This document shows, piece after piece, positions 1 to 6,530 of a DNA stretch of 6,835 nt (its first letter is position 1; each line of letters starts with the position of its first letter). The DNA comes from Draconibacterium sp. (lineage in GTDB: Bacteria; Bacteroidota; Bacteroidia; Bacteroidales; Prolixibacteraceae), in the NCBI GenBank assembly GCA_027011835.1, contig JALUZN010000366.1:1-6835 (forward strand). The letters are read 5' to 3'. The translations under genes were made by a program, and so were the position numbers. The notes beneath the pieces were generated by a model. It had not been told where the DNA came from and did not search any database. It saw only the letters and a list, made by a program, of their open reading frames with translations.

Positions 1-1020
1 AATATCAATTGATGTATAATTCTCTTTGGCTATCTCTTTCTTCTCAATAATACTTTTAAATAGCATGTCTAACGAGTTATATCCTTGTTTTTCGGGGCTT
101 TGGCTGATAAGAAATTGAACGACACCTTTTTTTAAATACCTGATGTTTTCTTTTAGCAGATCGTGCCCTATTATTTTTATGTTGTCGAATTTAAATTTTT
201 CAATAATCTGGCAAGCCAGAAATACTTTTGAATTGGTAACAAAAAGTCCGTTAATATTGTTTTTTACTATCACATCGGCAATCTCTTCCATCCAGGCTTT
301 ATTCTCAATATTTGAAATTTCGATGGTGATTATTTTATGTTTTAGTTTATTGCTTTTAAACCAATTATAAAATCCCTTTTCGCGTTGAACCAGATGGTTC
401 TGATTGTCCATCTCTTTTGCAAAATGAACAACTAAAATATTTCCTTTTGGAAGAATTAAACTCAGTAATTCTCCCGAAACCATACCGCTTTGGTACGAAT
501 CCTGCCCGATATAACTGAGTTGTCCGGCATCTTTTATTTCCGAATCGATAAAAACAAAAGGTGTATTGTTTTCATTTAATTGATTAATAAATTGCAACGA
601 TTCCTTTTTGAAAAACGGAGCCAAAATAACTCCATCGGGATTTAATTCAATAATTTTTTCCGATTCGGCCGTAAAACTTTTAGAATTTAACGGGTTAAAT
701 TGAAATGGTTGAATCTTAATTCCAAACTGTTCGAGTTCTGCAACTCTGCGTTTTACTCCTTTATAGGGTATGTTCCAATACCCTTTATCCGACGGTGGTT
801 CCGGCATTAGTGTAGCAAATTTTACCAACTTTTTCGAAGCCAGTGTACTTGCAAGTATATTGGGCTTGTAATCAAGTTCATCAATAATTTTTCGAATCTT
901 GACTCTTGTCGATTCTGCCACTTCGCCACGATTATGGATAACCCGATCGACAGTTCCAATTGAAACATTTGCTTTTTTAGCAATATCTTTAATCCGTATA
1001 TGTTTGTCTAGTTCGATAAT
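1..1020 (-). CDS. LacI-family transcriptional regulator, C-terminus outside window, start codon unclear
   Basis: The minus strand is open without a stop from 1035 down to the window edge. It reads as a LacI-type repressor. An N-terminal helix-turn-helix (HIRIKDIAKKANVSIGTVDR, then VIHNRGEV) lies at about 1002-920. A hinge segment (DYKPNILASTLAS) follows. The rest is a periplasmic-binding-protein-like sugar-sensing domain of the Peripla_BP_4 style (for example PDGVILAPFF, FVFIDSE, YIGQDSYQSG, IKIIGHDL). About 334 residues are visible from the helix-turn-helix to the edge, so only a few to about 20 residues are missing. Such proteins bind palindromic operators and release them when a sugar or sugar phosphate binds; the effector cannot be told here. 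Oddity: after the in-frame TGA at 1038-1036 there is no ATG, GTG or TTG before the helix-turn-helix. The only leader ATG (1039-1037) is one base out of frame and meets TAA after three codons. I set the start at the ATT at 1020 as a placeholder. Family call is firm; the start is not. Confidence 0.9.
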   Translation of the reverse strand, partial: MIELDKHIRIKDIAKKANVSIGTVDRVIHNRGEVAESTRVKIRKIIDELDYKPNILASTLASKKLVKFATLMPEPPSDKGYWNIPYKGVKRRVAELEQFGIKIQPFQFNPLNSKSFTAESEKIIELNPDGVILAPFFKKESLQFINQLNENNTPFVFIDSEIKDAGQLSYIGQDSYQSGMVSGELLSLILPKGNILVVHFAKEMDNQNHLVQREKGFYNWFKSNKLKHKIITIEISNIENKAWMEEIADVIVKNNINGLFVTNSKVFLACQIIEKFKFDNIKIIGHDLLKENIRYLKKGVVQFLISQSPEKQGYNSLDMLFKSIIEKKEIAKENYTSIDI

Positions 1021-1044
1021 GTTCTGTTTATAAGTTCATTAGTG

Positions 1045-1065
1045 TTGTCTCTACACTTGAGACAA
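1045..1065. repeat. 7-bp inverted repeat at predicted 5' end of the repressor transcript
   Basis: TTGTCTC (1045-1051) and GAGACAA (1059-1065) are perfect complements separated by 7 bases. The repeat begins just downstream of the -7 element on the minus strand, so it covers the predicted transcription start and would form a hairpin at the extreme 5' end of the mRNA. A copy of one arm with flank (TAGAGACA) recurs at 1139-1146. It could be a second regulator site, an mRNA-stabilising hairpin, or chance. Confidence 0.35.
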
Positions 1066-1067
1066 TG

Positions 1068-1075
1068 CAAAAGTA
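1068..1075 (-). promoter_or_regulatory. Bacteroidota-type -7 element for the LacI-family gene
   Basis: On the minus strand this reads TACTTTTG followed by CA, a full match to the Bacteroidota -7 consensus TAnnTTTG. Transcription would start near 1061-1063, leaving a leader of about 40 bases before the repressor reading frame. No TTG is seen at the -33 spacing; that position falls at the edge of the palindrome at 1094-1109. Assignment is by motif only. Confidence 0.6.
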
Positions 1076-1093
1076 GATATTTTTTTCATTCTA

Positions 1094-1109
1094 CCGTGTG
1101 CGAACACGG
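1094..1109. promoter_or_regulatory. Candidate LacI-family operator (16-bp palindrome)
   Basis: CCGTGTGCGAACACGG is an inverted repeat with perfect 6-bp arms (CCGTGT/ACACGG) around GCGA, and 7 of 8 positions match across the centre. The central CG step and overall size are typical of LacI-family operators. It sits just upstream of, and overlapping, the -33 region of the LacI-family promoter, where a bound repressor would block its own transcription. It is also about 270 bases upstream of the divergent gene at 1377. GC-rich arms in an otherwise AT-rich spacer make chance less likely. The binding protein is inferred from proximity. Confidence 0.5.
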
Positions 1110-1376
1110 AATATTTATAAAAAATAATTTTAATGTAATAGAGACATTTTTTACACCAATTGAAATTTCCTTTTACTATAGGTTACATTATTGCATGAAA
1201 ATCCTTAATATAAAATCCATTCAAATTATAAAGTGGCGCATTATTTTCATCTTGAAAAAGGAAGGAACTTTGTTTTTTGGCACAGCCTTTGTTTTATTCA
1301 TTTGCATTACCGGTAAGTTAAAGGCGCCAAAAGAGCTCTTCGAAACAGATTGTTTAATCTATTAAATAAAACAGCT

Positions 1377-2564
1377 ATGAAAACAACAGAAATTAGGCTG
1401 TTTGCTACGATGATTACTCTGGCGGCAGTTATTACGATAACATCAACTCCTGTGTTGGCTCAACGGCGTTCAACAGGACGACAATCAAACAATACGCGAG
1501 TTTTAAAGAGTGAAAAGAGCAGAGCAGAAACTGTTCGGAAAAGAAGTACTTTCAGAGACAATAGCAGAGTTGAACGTACACCGAAACCAACTTCAATTAA
1601 AAAGACACGTTATTCGCGAAGCAGCAAAACAACTACTTCGCCACATAGCAGCAGTCGGACTTCGTCTGTTTCGAAACGAATTTTGGCAAACGCCGGAACA
1701 ACAAACAGAAGCACACGAATGAACAGAGGAAGAACTGCAACAACACACCGAAAAACTATTTCACGAAACTCAAGTTTTAGAAGTTCCGGAAATTCAGGGA
1801 CTGATAGGAGGCAACACAGTGTTTCGACACATTCTTCGAATAGCAACCGGCGGGGAGTATCTTCACGAAATGCCTCTGTCAGCCAGTCGCAGAGTAGAAC
1901 CAGACATGCTGCAACACTTTCAAATAGTGGTCGGCGCGAAACTTCGTCCTATTCAAACCGGCGCGAAAAATACCATTTAGCTAAAAGCGATAAACGATAC
2001 TCGCCAAATAGAAATTACCATGGAAGCAATAAAACGTGGTCGGGAAATTACAGGCCCGCTTCTATGAATTACAATTACAACACATACAATTATTATACAA
2101 GCTACAACTATTACAATCACAATCACTGGAATCACAGTTGGGAGAATTACCGCTGGAACTATAATAGTTGGAGAGATTATTATTACGGCTATAACCCATA
2201 TTCGTACCGCTACAACAGTTACTATTATTACGACAATTATTATGGCGATGTTTTACGGAGGTTTACCTATACGCCTTATGTTTTTGTTCATAATTTCCGG
2301 AGGTATTACTGCTACAACGGACATTTCTTTAGATATCACCGGGGAGTTGGTTATGTTTTGGTCGATATTCCATTCGGATTTTCTTTCAAGTATCTACCGG
2401 CAAATTACGAACGTGTTTATATAAACGGTTATCTCTATTTCAGAGTTGGAAATCTGTTTTTCGAACATTCAAATCTGGGATTTCAACTGGTTCATTATCC
2501 CGAGCGTTATTATGCTTTCGACGATAATTACCAGGACGATGACTACTATTACGATGAGTGGTAG
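1377..2564 (+). CDS. Secreted low-complexity protein with DUF6515-like C-terminal domain
   Basis: This 395-residue protein has a signal peptide at residues 1-28, with likely cleavage after VLA before Q29. Residues 29-220 are strongly basic and disordered-looking, dominated by Arg, Ser, Thr and Asn. Residues 230-290 are dominated by Tyr and Asn, with clusters such as NYNYNTYNYY and SYYYYDNYYGD. Residues about 300-378 form a compact-looking domain (YNGHFFRYHRGVGYVLVDIP, then YLPANYERVYINGYLYFRVGN) that resembles DUF6515 of Bacteroidota secreted proteins. The protein ends in an acidic tail, DDNYQDDDYYYDEW. The ATG at 1377 is preferred over the in-frame TTG at 1350 because it puts the signal peptide at the N-terminus. 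No enzymatic motif is visible; function is unknown. A role in the envelope or extracellular matrix is only a guess from composition. The gene stands alone, 188 bases before the next one, and no convincing terminator or promoter was found in that gap. Confidence 0.85.
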   Translation: MKTTEIRLFATMITLAAVITITSTPVLAQRRSTGRQSNNTRVLKSEKSRAETVRKRSTFRDNSRVERTPKPTSIKKTRYSRSSKTTTSPHSSSRTSSVSKRILANAGTTNRSTRMNRGRTATTHRKTISRNSSFRSSGNSGTDRRQHSVSTHSSNSNRRGVSSRNASVSQSQSRTRHAATLSNSGRRETSSYSNRREKYHLAKSDKRYSPNRNYHGSNKTWSGNYRPASMNYNYNTYNYYTSYNYYNHNHWNHSWENYRWNYNSWRDYYYGYNPYSYRYNSYYYYDNYYGDVLRRFTYTPYVFVHNFRRYYCYNGHFFRYHRGVGYVLVDIPFGFSFKYLPANYERVYINGYLYFRVGNLFFEHSNLGFQLVHYPERYYAFDDNYQDDDYYYDEW

Positions 2565-2752
2565 GCCGATTCCGGAGTTGTTGTGGAATTAAAAAACATT
2601 TACAAAAGTTGTATTTCAATATATTTTCAGTGTTAACCCCGGATAGCAATGATTTGCAAAGATATTTCTCTTGTTTTTATCGATGGTCTTAAATTTATTC
2701 TGATATTTGTGTGAGGTGAAAATCTTGCTAAATCACGTTAAATTAAAAGGGT

Positions 2753-5308
2753 ATGAAAAAGCTTTTGTTATTTGTTTTTGTTGTGCTAATGCTTTCTGTT
2801 TCAGCACAAAATAAAACGGTAAAAATTGCCTGTATTGGCAACAGTATTACTTATGGTTCAGGAATAACCGATAAGCCGCGCGATGCTTATCCGGCACAGC
2901 TTGCACGAATGTTGGGTGCCGGGTACAACGTCCGGAACTTTGGATTCTCGGGGCGCACAATGTTGCAAAATGGTAATTATCCGTATATGAAAGAGGAGAT
3001 GTTTTTCGATGCCATTAAATGGAATCCCGACTTAGTAATAATTATGCTTGGAACAAACGACAGTAAATCGAAAAACTGGAAATATAAATCCGATTTCGAG
3101 GCCGATTATCTGACAATGATAACGGCTTTCGATACACTCTCTTCGCATCCCGAAATTTATGCAGTTGCTCCGGTTCCGGCTTTCAGCGATGCTTATGGAA
3201 TTAGTAGTAAGGTGATTAAAGACGAAATTTACCCGATAGTAAAAAAGGTTGCAAAAACAAAAAACATCCATTTTTTCGATTTATACAATCCAATGCTTGG
3301 CACCGGAAAAATGTTTCCCGATGGAATTCATCCCAATGCGGAAGGCTCGGGCGAAATGGCAAAGTTAATATATACCGAAATAACCGGAAAAAAGGCAGCT
3401 TTGGTAAATAGCAAATTCCCCGGATTAAAAAGCACCTGGCACGGTTTTCAAAAATATGAGTTCGATTTTGCACACCATACGGCTCATATTGTTCTTCCTG
3501 AAAAATCGCTTGCAGGAAATCCGTGGGTTTTTCGCGCCCGTTTTCCCAACTGGCATTATCAAATGGACAGTATTCTCCTCTCTGAAGGATTTGCTATTGC
3601 ATATATAAATACCAATAATCAATTTGGAAGTCCACGGGCGGTGGAAGTCTGGAACCGGTTTTACAACTATTTAACCAAGGTGAGGAATTTTAATAAAAAG
3701 GTTTCGCTTGAAGGAGTGAGTCGCGGGGGACTGTTTATTTATAATTTTGCAAAAAAATATCCCGAAAGAATTAACTGTATTTATGCCGAAGCACCGGTTT
3801 GCGACTTTAAAAGCTGGCCCGGTGGTTTTGGAAAGGGAATTGGAAGTGCCGGCGATTGGGAAAAGCTAAAAGCAGAGTATGGATTTATATCAGACGATGA
3901 GGCAAAAGCATACGCGAATAACCCCATCGATAATCTTGAAAAACTGGCCAAAGCAAAAGTTCCGGTACTTCATATGATTGGTTTAAAAGATGAAGTTGTG
4001 CCTCCCGGCGAGAATACACTGGTTTTAACCGACCGCTATATTAAATTGGGAGGAGCCGCAACAGTTGTTCCGTGTACATTGGGGAAACAGCAATTAAGAG
4101 GACACCATTTTGTTATTGAAACACCACGCCTCGGTGCCGATTTTATTAAATACAACACCAAACTCCCCAAACAAAAATTAAATTCAGCCGATTATCATAT
4201 AATGCGTAACGGACTCGAGAATTCGTTTATAAAATTCGAGCAGCAGAAAAAAGCACGCGTGGCATTTTTAGGTGGTTCAATTACATATAATCCCGGCTGG
4301 CGCGACAGCATTTGCAACTATCTCGAAAACCGTTTCCCCAAAGTTGAATTCGATTTTATTGCTGCCGGAATCCCATCGTTTGGTTCAACCGAAGATGTTT
4401 TCAGAATGGAAAGAGATGTTTTTAAAAATGGACCGGTTGACCTTTTGTTTGTCGAGGCAGCTGTTAACGATGGAGGAAAAGGTCGGCCTGAAAAAGAGAT
4501 TCTGCGCTCGATGGAAGGAATTGTCAGGAAAGCAAGATTGAAAGACCCAACCACCGATATTGTATTTATGTATTTTGTCGACCCGGCAAAAATTGCAGAC
4601 TACCGTGCGGGGAAAGTGCCTGCTATAATTCAGCTTCACGATAAAGTAGCAGCATATTACAACATTCCTGTAATTAATCTGGCGAAAGAAGTTACCGACC
4701 GTATTGATGCCGGAGAGTTCACCTGGAAAGACGATTTTAAGAATCTGCATCCTTCGCCTTTCGGACAAGGAATTTATTCACATTCGATGTTGAATTTTTT
4801 AGATGACGCCTGGAGTGGGTTTGTCGCCGACGACGATAAAATTACCACATACCAAATGCCTCAAAAATTGGATGCAGCGTGCTACGACAATGGAGTTTTA
4901 ATTGAAGCAGTAAATATAAAACCCGGAAAAGGATGGACTTACGTGGCGAATTGGATTCCTGAGATAAAAGCAAATACACGTGCCAATTTTATTCGTGTGC
5001 CAATGTTGGTTGGCGAGTATCCAACAAAACCAATTCAATATAAATTCGAGGGAAATGCTGTTGGTATTGCAGTTGCTGCCGGCCCCGATGCCGGAATAGT
5101 AGGATTCAGTATCGATGGTGGAAAATGGCAAAAATGCGACCTTTTTACAAAATATAGTAAAAGCTACCATTTACCGTGGTACTATACGCTTGCCGACGGT
5201 TTGCCAAATGGAAAACATACCATTAAAATAAAGATTGCAAACGAGCGAAATGAGCTTAGTGTTGGTAATCGTTGCGTTTTAAGGTATATTTATATAAACC
5301 GATACTAA
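2753..5308 (+). CDS. Exported multidomain esterase: SGNH - alpha/beta hydrolase - SGNH - C-terminal beta module
   Basis: This 851-residue protein starts with a signal peptide (residues 1-18, cleavage VSA before Q19; no lipobox Cys). Domain 1 (about 22-212) is an SGNH hydrolase: GNSIT with Ser31, block II around Gly64-Gly67, GTND with Asn102, and DGIHPN with Asp190 and His193. Domain 2 (about 225-470) is an alpha/beta hydrolase: nucleophile elbow GVSRGG with Ser323, Asp413 in GLKDEVVPP, and His451 or His452 in RGHHF. Domain 3 (about 482-690) is a second SGNH hydrolase: GGSIT with Ser509, Gly539, VND with Asn572, and His666 in HPSPFG. In domain 3 the usual Asp three residues before the His is Lys663. 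Residues about 700-851 look beta-rich and may be an accessory or binding module. SGNH and alpha/beta enzymes of this kind commonly remove acetyl or other ester groups from polysaccharides, so periplasmic or extracellular deacylation of a glycan is the likely role. The substrate cannot be read from sequence. The ATG is chosen for the signal peptide directly after it. Confidence 0.88.
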   Translation: MKKLLLFVFVVLMLSVSAQNKTVKIACIGNSITYGSGITDKPRDAYPAQLARMLGAGYNVRNFGFSGRTMLQNGNYPYMKEEMFFDAIKWNPDLVIIMLGTNDSKSKNWKYKSDFEADYLTMITAFDTLSSHPEIYAVAPVPAFSDAYGISSKVIKDEIYPIVKKVAKTKNIHFFDLYNPMLGTGKMFPDGIHPNAEGSGEMAKLIYTEITGKKAALVNSKFPGLKSTWHGFQKYEFDFAHHTAHIVLPEKSLAGNPWVFRARFPNWHYQMDSILLSEGFAIAYINTNNQFGSPRAVEVWNRFYNYLTKVRNFNKKVSLEGVSRGGLFIYNFAKKYPERINCIYAEAPVCDFKSWPGGFGKGIGSAGDWEKLKAEYGFISDDEAKAYANNPIDNLEKLAKAKVPVLHMIGLKDEVVPPGENTLVLTDRYIKLGGAATVVPCTLGKQQLRGHHFVIETPRLGADFIKYNTKLPKQKLNSADYHIMRNGLENSFIKFEQQKKARVAFLGGSITYNPGWRDSICNYLENRFPKVEFDFIAAGIPSFGSTEDVFRMERDVFKNGPVDLLFVEAAVNDGGKGRPEKEILRSMEGIVRKARLKDPTTDIVFMYFVDPAKIADYRAGKVPAIIQLHDKVAAYYNIPVINLAKEVTDRIDAGEFTWKDDFKNLHPSPFGQGIYSHSMLNFLDDAWSGFVADDDKITTYQMPQKLDAACYDNGVLIEAVNIKPGKGWTYVANWIPEIKANTRANFIRVPMLVGEYPTKPIQYKFEGNAVGIAVAAGPDAGIVGFSIDGGKWQKCDLFTKYSKSYHLPWYYTLADGLPNGKHTIKIKIANERNELSVGNRCVLRYIYINRY

Positions 5309-5353
5309 AACAGCCGATTGTAAACTGGTATTTAACAACGGAATTGTTGCGCG

Positions 5354-5361
5354 TACTTTTG
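5354..5361 (+). promoter_or_regulatory. Bacteroidota-type -7 element for the SPFH gene
   Basis: TACTTTTG matches TAnnTTTG exactly and is identical to the element before the LacI-family gene. It lies 41 bases before the ATG at 5403, giving a predicted leader of about 35 bases. A clear -33 TTG at standard spacing is missing. A small inverted repeat, AACAA-CGGAA-TTGTT, occupies 5334-5348 just upstream and could be a regulator site or chance. The element indicates that the SPFH/zinc-ribbon pair is transcribed separately from the esterase. Confidence 0.6.
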
Positions 5362-5402
5362 TAAACTCTTTTAGATTATTACTTTTATGAAAAAAAATAA
5401 CT

Positions 5403-6530
5403 ATGGGACTTTTTAATAAGCTTAAGAATGAATTTATTGATATTATTGAGTGGACTGACGACTCGAATAATACAATGGTTTACCGTTTCGAACGGTATCA
5501 GAACGAAATTAAAAACGGTGCAAAACTAACGGTTCGCGAAGGACAGGTTGCTGTGTTTATTAACGAGGGGCAACTTGCCGATGTTTTTACACCGGGAATG
5601 TACACGCTAACTACCGAGAACCTCCCTATTCTTTCAACATTGAAAGGGTGGAAATATGGATTTAACAGTCCGTTTAAGGCAGAGGTTTATTTTGTAAGCA
5701 CACGGAACATTACCGACCAAAAATGGGGCACTAAAAATCCGATTACACTTTCCGACCCGCGTTTTGGAATGCTCGAAATAAGAGCTTTCGGAACGTATGT
5801 AATAAAAGTAAAAGATGCCCCGGTTTTTATTCGCGAAATTGTTGGCACCGATGGCCATTTTACTACCGAAGAGATTGCCGAGCAACTTCGCTCGATGATT
5901 GTTACCCGTTTTACCGATGCAGTTGGCGAGGCTAATTTGCCGGTCGAAAATTATGCATCGAATGTAAACGAGATATCTGAATTTGTTCATTCGGTAATCG
6001 GCCCCGAATTTGAAAAATATGGAATTGAGGTCACAAAATTCCTTATCGAAAATGTTTCGATGCCGGAAGAGATAAAGAAAGAGATATTTGAATTGAGTCG
6101 ATTAAATGCCATCGATCTCGATAAACTGGCAAAAATGAAAGCAGCCAAAGCAATGGAAAAAGCTGCCGAAAACGAAAGCGGAACTGCAGGAGCAGGAATG
6201 GGAATGGGAATGGGTTTTGCCATGGCAAACCAAATGGGGCAGGCATTTACCGGAGGACAACAACAATCTCCTCCACAACAGCAACAGCAGGCAGCAACTC
6301 CACCTCCGCCACCACCAATTCCACCGGCATTAACTTTCTTTGCAGTTGTTAATGGCCAGCAAGCCGGACCTTACGATTTGCAAACTTTAAAACAGATGGC
6401 TATGCAAAATCAGATAAATAAAGACACACTGGTTTGGCGCGAAGGTATGGCAAACTGGACAGCAGCAGGACAGGTTCCCGAAGTGAATAGTGTTTTAGGA
6501 AGTGTACCACCACCAATACCCGGAGCATAA
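5403..6530 (+). CDS. SPFH-domain protein with C-terminal GYF_2-like domain (YdjI / virion-core-protein-like)
   Basis: This 375-residue protein has no signal peptide and no membrane segment. Residues about 1-255 match the SPFH-like family often annotated as virion core protein or YdjI-like: an N-terminal stretch MGLFNKLKNEFIDIIEW, then REGQVAVFINEGQLADVFTPG and a helical part ending in KMKAAKAMEKAAE. A flexible linker follows (about 256-298), rich in Gly/Met (GMGMGMG) and Gln. Next come a proline tract at residues 300-308 and a GYF_2-type domain at about 309-366, with GPYD (322-325), Trp345 and Trp352. The last residues are PPPIPGA. In Bacillus subtilis, YdjI belongs to the pspA-ydjGHI operon and helps bring the phage-shock protein PspA to the membrane. 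A scaffold role at the cytoplasmic face of the membrane is inferred here. The stop overlaps the next start by one base (TAATG), so the two genes are almost certainly co-transcribed and translationally coupled. Confidence 0.88.
   Translation: MGLFNKLKNEFIDIIEWTDDSNNTMVYRFERYQNEIKNGAKLTVREGQVAVFINEGQLADVFTPGMYTLTTENLPILSTLKGWKYGFNSPFKAEVYFVSTRNITDQKWGTKNPITLSDPRFGMLEIRAFGTYVIKVKDAPVFIREIVGTDGHFTTEEIAEQLRSMIVTRFTDAVGEANLPVENYASNVNEISEFVHSVIGPEFEKYGIEVTKFLIENVSMPEEIKKEIFELSRLNAIDLDKLAKMKAAKAMEKAAENESGTAGAGMGMGMGFAMANQMGQAFTGGQQQSPPQQQQQAATPPPPPPIPPALTFFAVVNGQQAGPYDLQTLKQMAMQNQINKDTLVWREGMANWTAAGQVPEVNSVLGSVPPPIPGA
6195..6212 (+). repeat. Three tandem GGAATG units in the SPFH linker
   Basis: GGAATG is repeated three times in phase within the coding region and encodes the Gly-Met run (about residues 265-270) of the flexible linker. 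Because the unit is six bases, copy-number change by slippage would lengthen or shorten the linker without breaking the frame. The CAACAACAA and CAACAGCAACAGCAG runs at about 6258-6290, which encode Gln, are similar in kind. Confidence 0.5.

Larger units (their letters stand above)
1036..1376. other. Divergent intergenic region
   Basis: This AT-rich spacer separates the minus-strand repressor from the plus-strand gene at 1377. The left third holds the repressor promoter, the 16-bp palindrome and the inverted repeat listed separately. For the plus strand only a weak promoter can be proposed: TTG at 1277-1279 and TTCATTTG at 1297-1304, spaced by 17 bases, which would give a leader of about 65 bases. 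An open frame runs from a GTG at 1042 to 1365. From the internal ATG at 1195 it would encode a 56-residue peptide with one hydrophobic stretch (FGTAFVLFICITG). It crosses promoter elements in its first part and resembles nothing I know, so I do not call it a gene. No terminator or RNA gene is seen. Confidence 0.5.

Noticed and set aside
143..370. Plus-strand open frame of 75 residues
   Set aside because: It is antisense to the sugar-binding domain of the LacI-family gene, whose minus-strand translation is clearly a real protein.
1042..1194. N-terminal part of an open frame from GTG 1042 running through the intergenic region
   Set aside because: It overlaps the inverted repeat, the -7 element and the candidate operator of the divergent gene, and its translation resembles no family I know.
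2565..2600. Possible terminator hairpin ATTCC...GGAAT after the DUF6515 gene
   Set aside because: The stem is only 5 bp with an 11-base loop and no T-run follows on the plus strand.
2711..2720. Possible -7 promoter element before the esterase (GATATTTG)
   Set aside because: It lacks the leading TA spacing of TAnnTTTG and has no TTG at the -33 distance, so it is not distinguishable from chance.
4385..4768. Minus-strand open frame of 127 residues
   Set aside because: It lies entirely opposite the second SGNH domain of the esterase and shows no family features.
5387..5416. Nine-codon open frame MKKNNYGTF overlapping the SPFH start
   Set aside because: It is very short and out of frame with the SPFH gene; an ATG followed by an A-run in AT-rich DNA is expected by chance.
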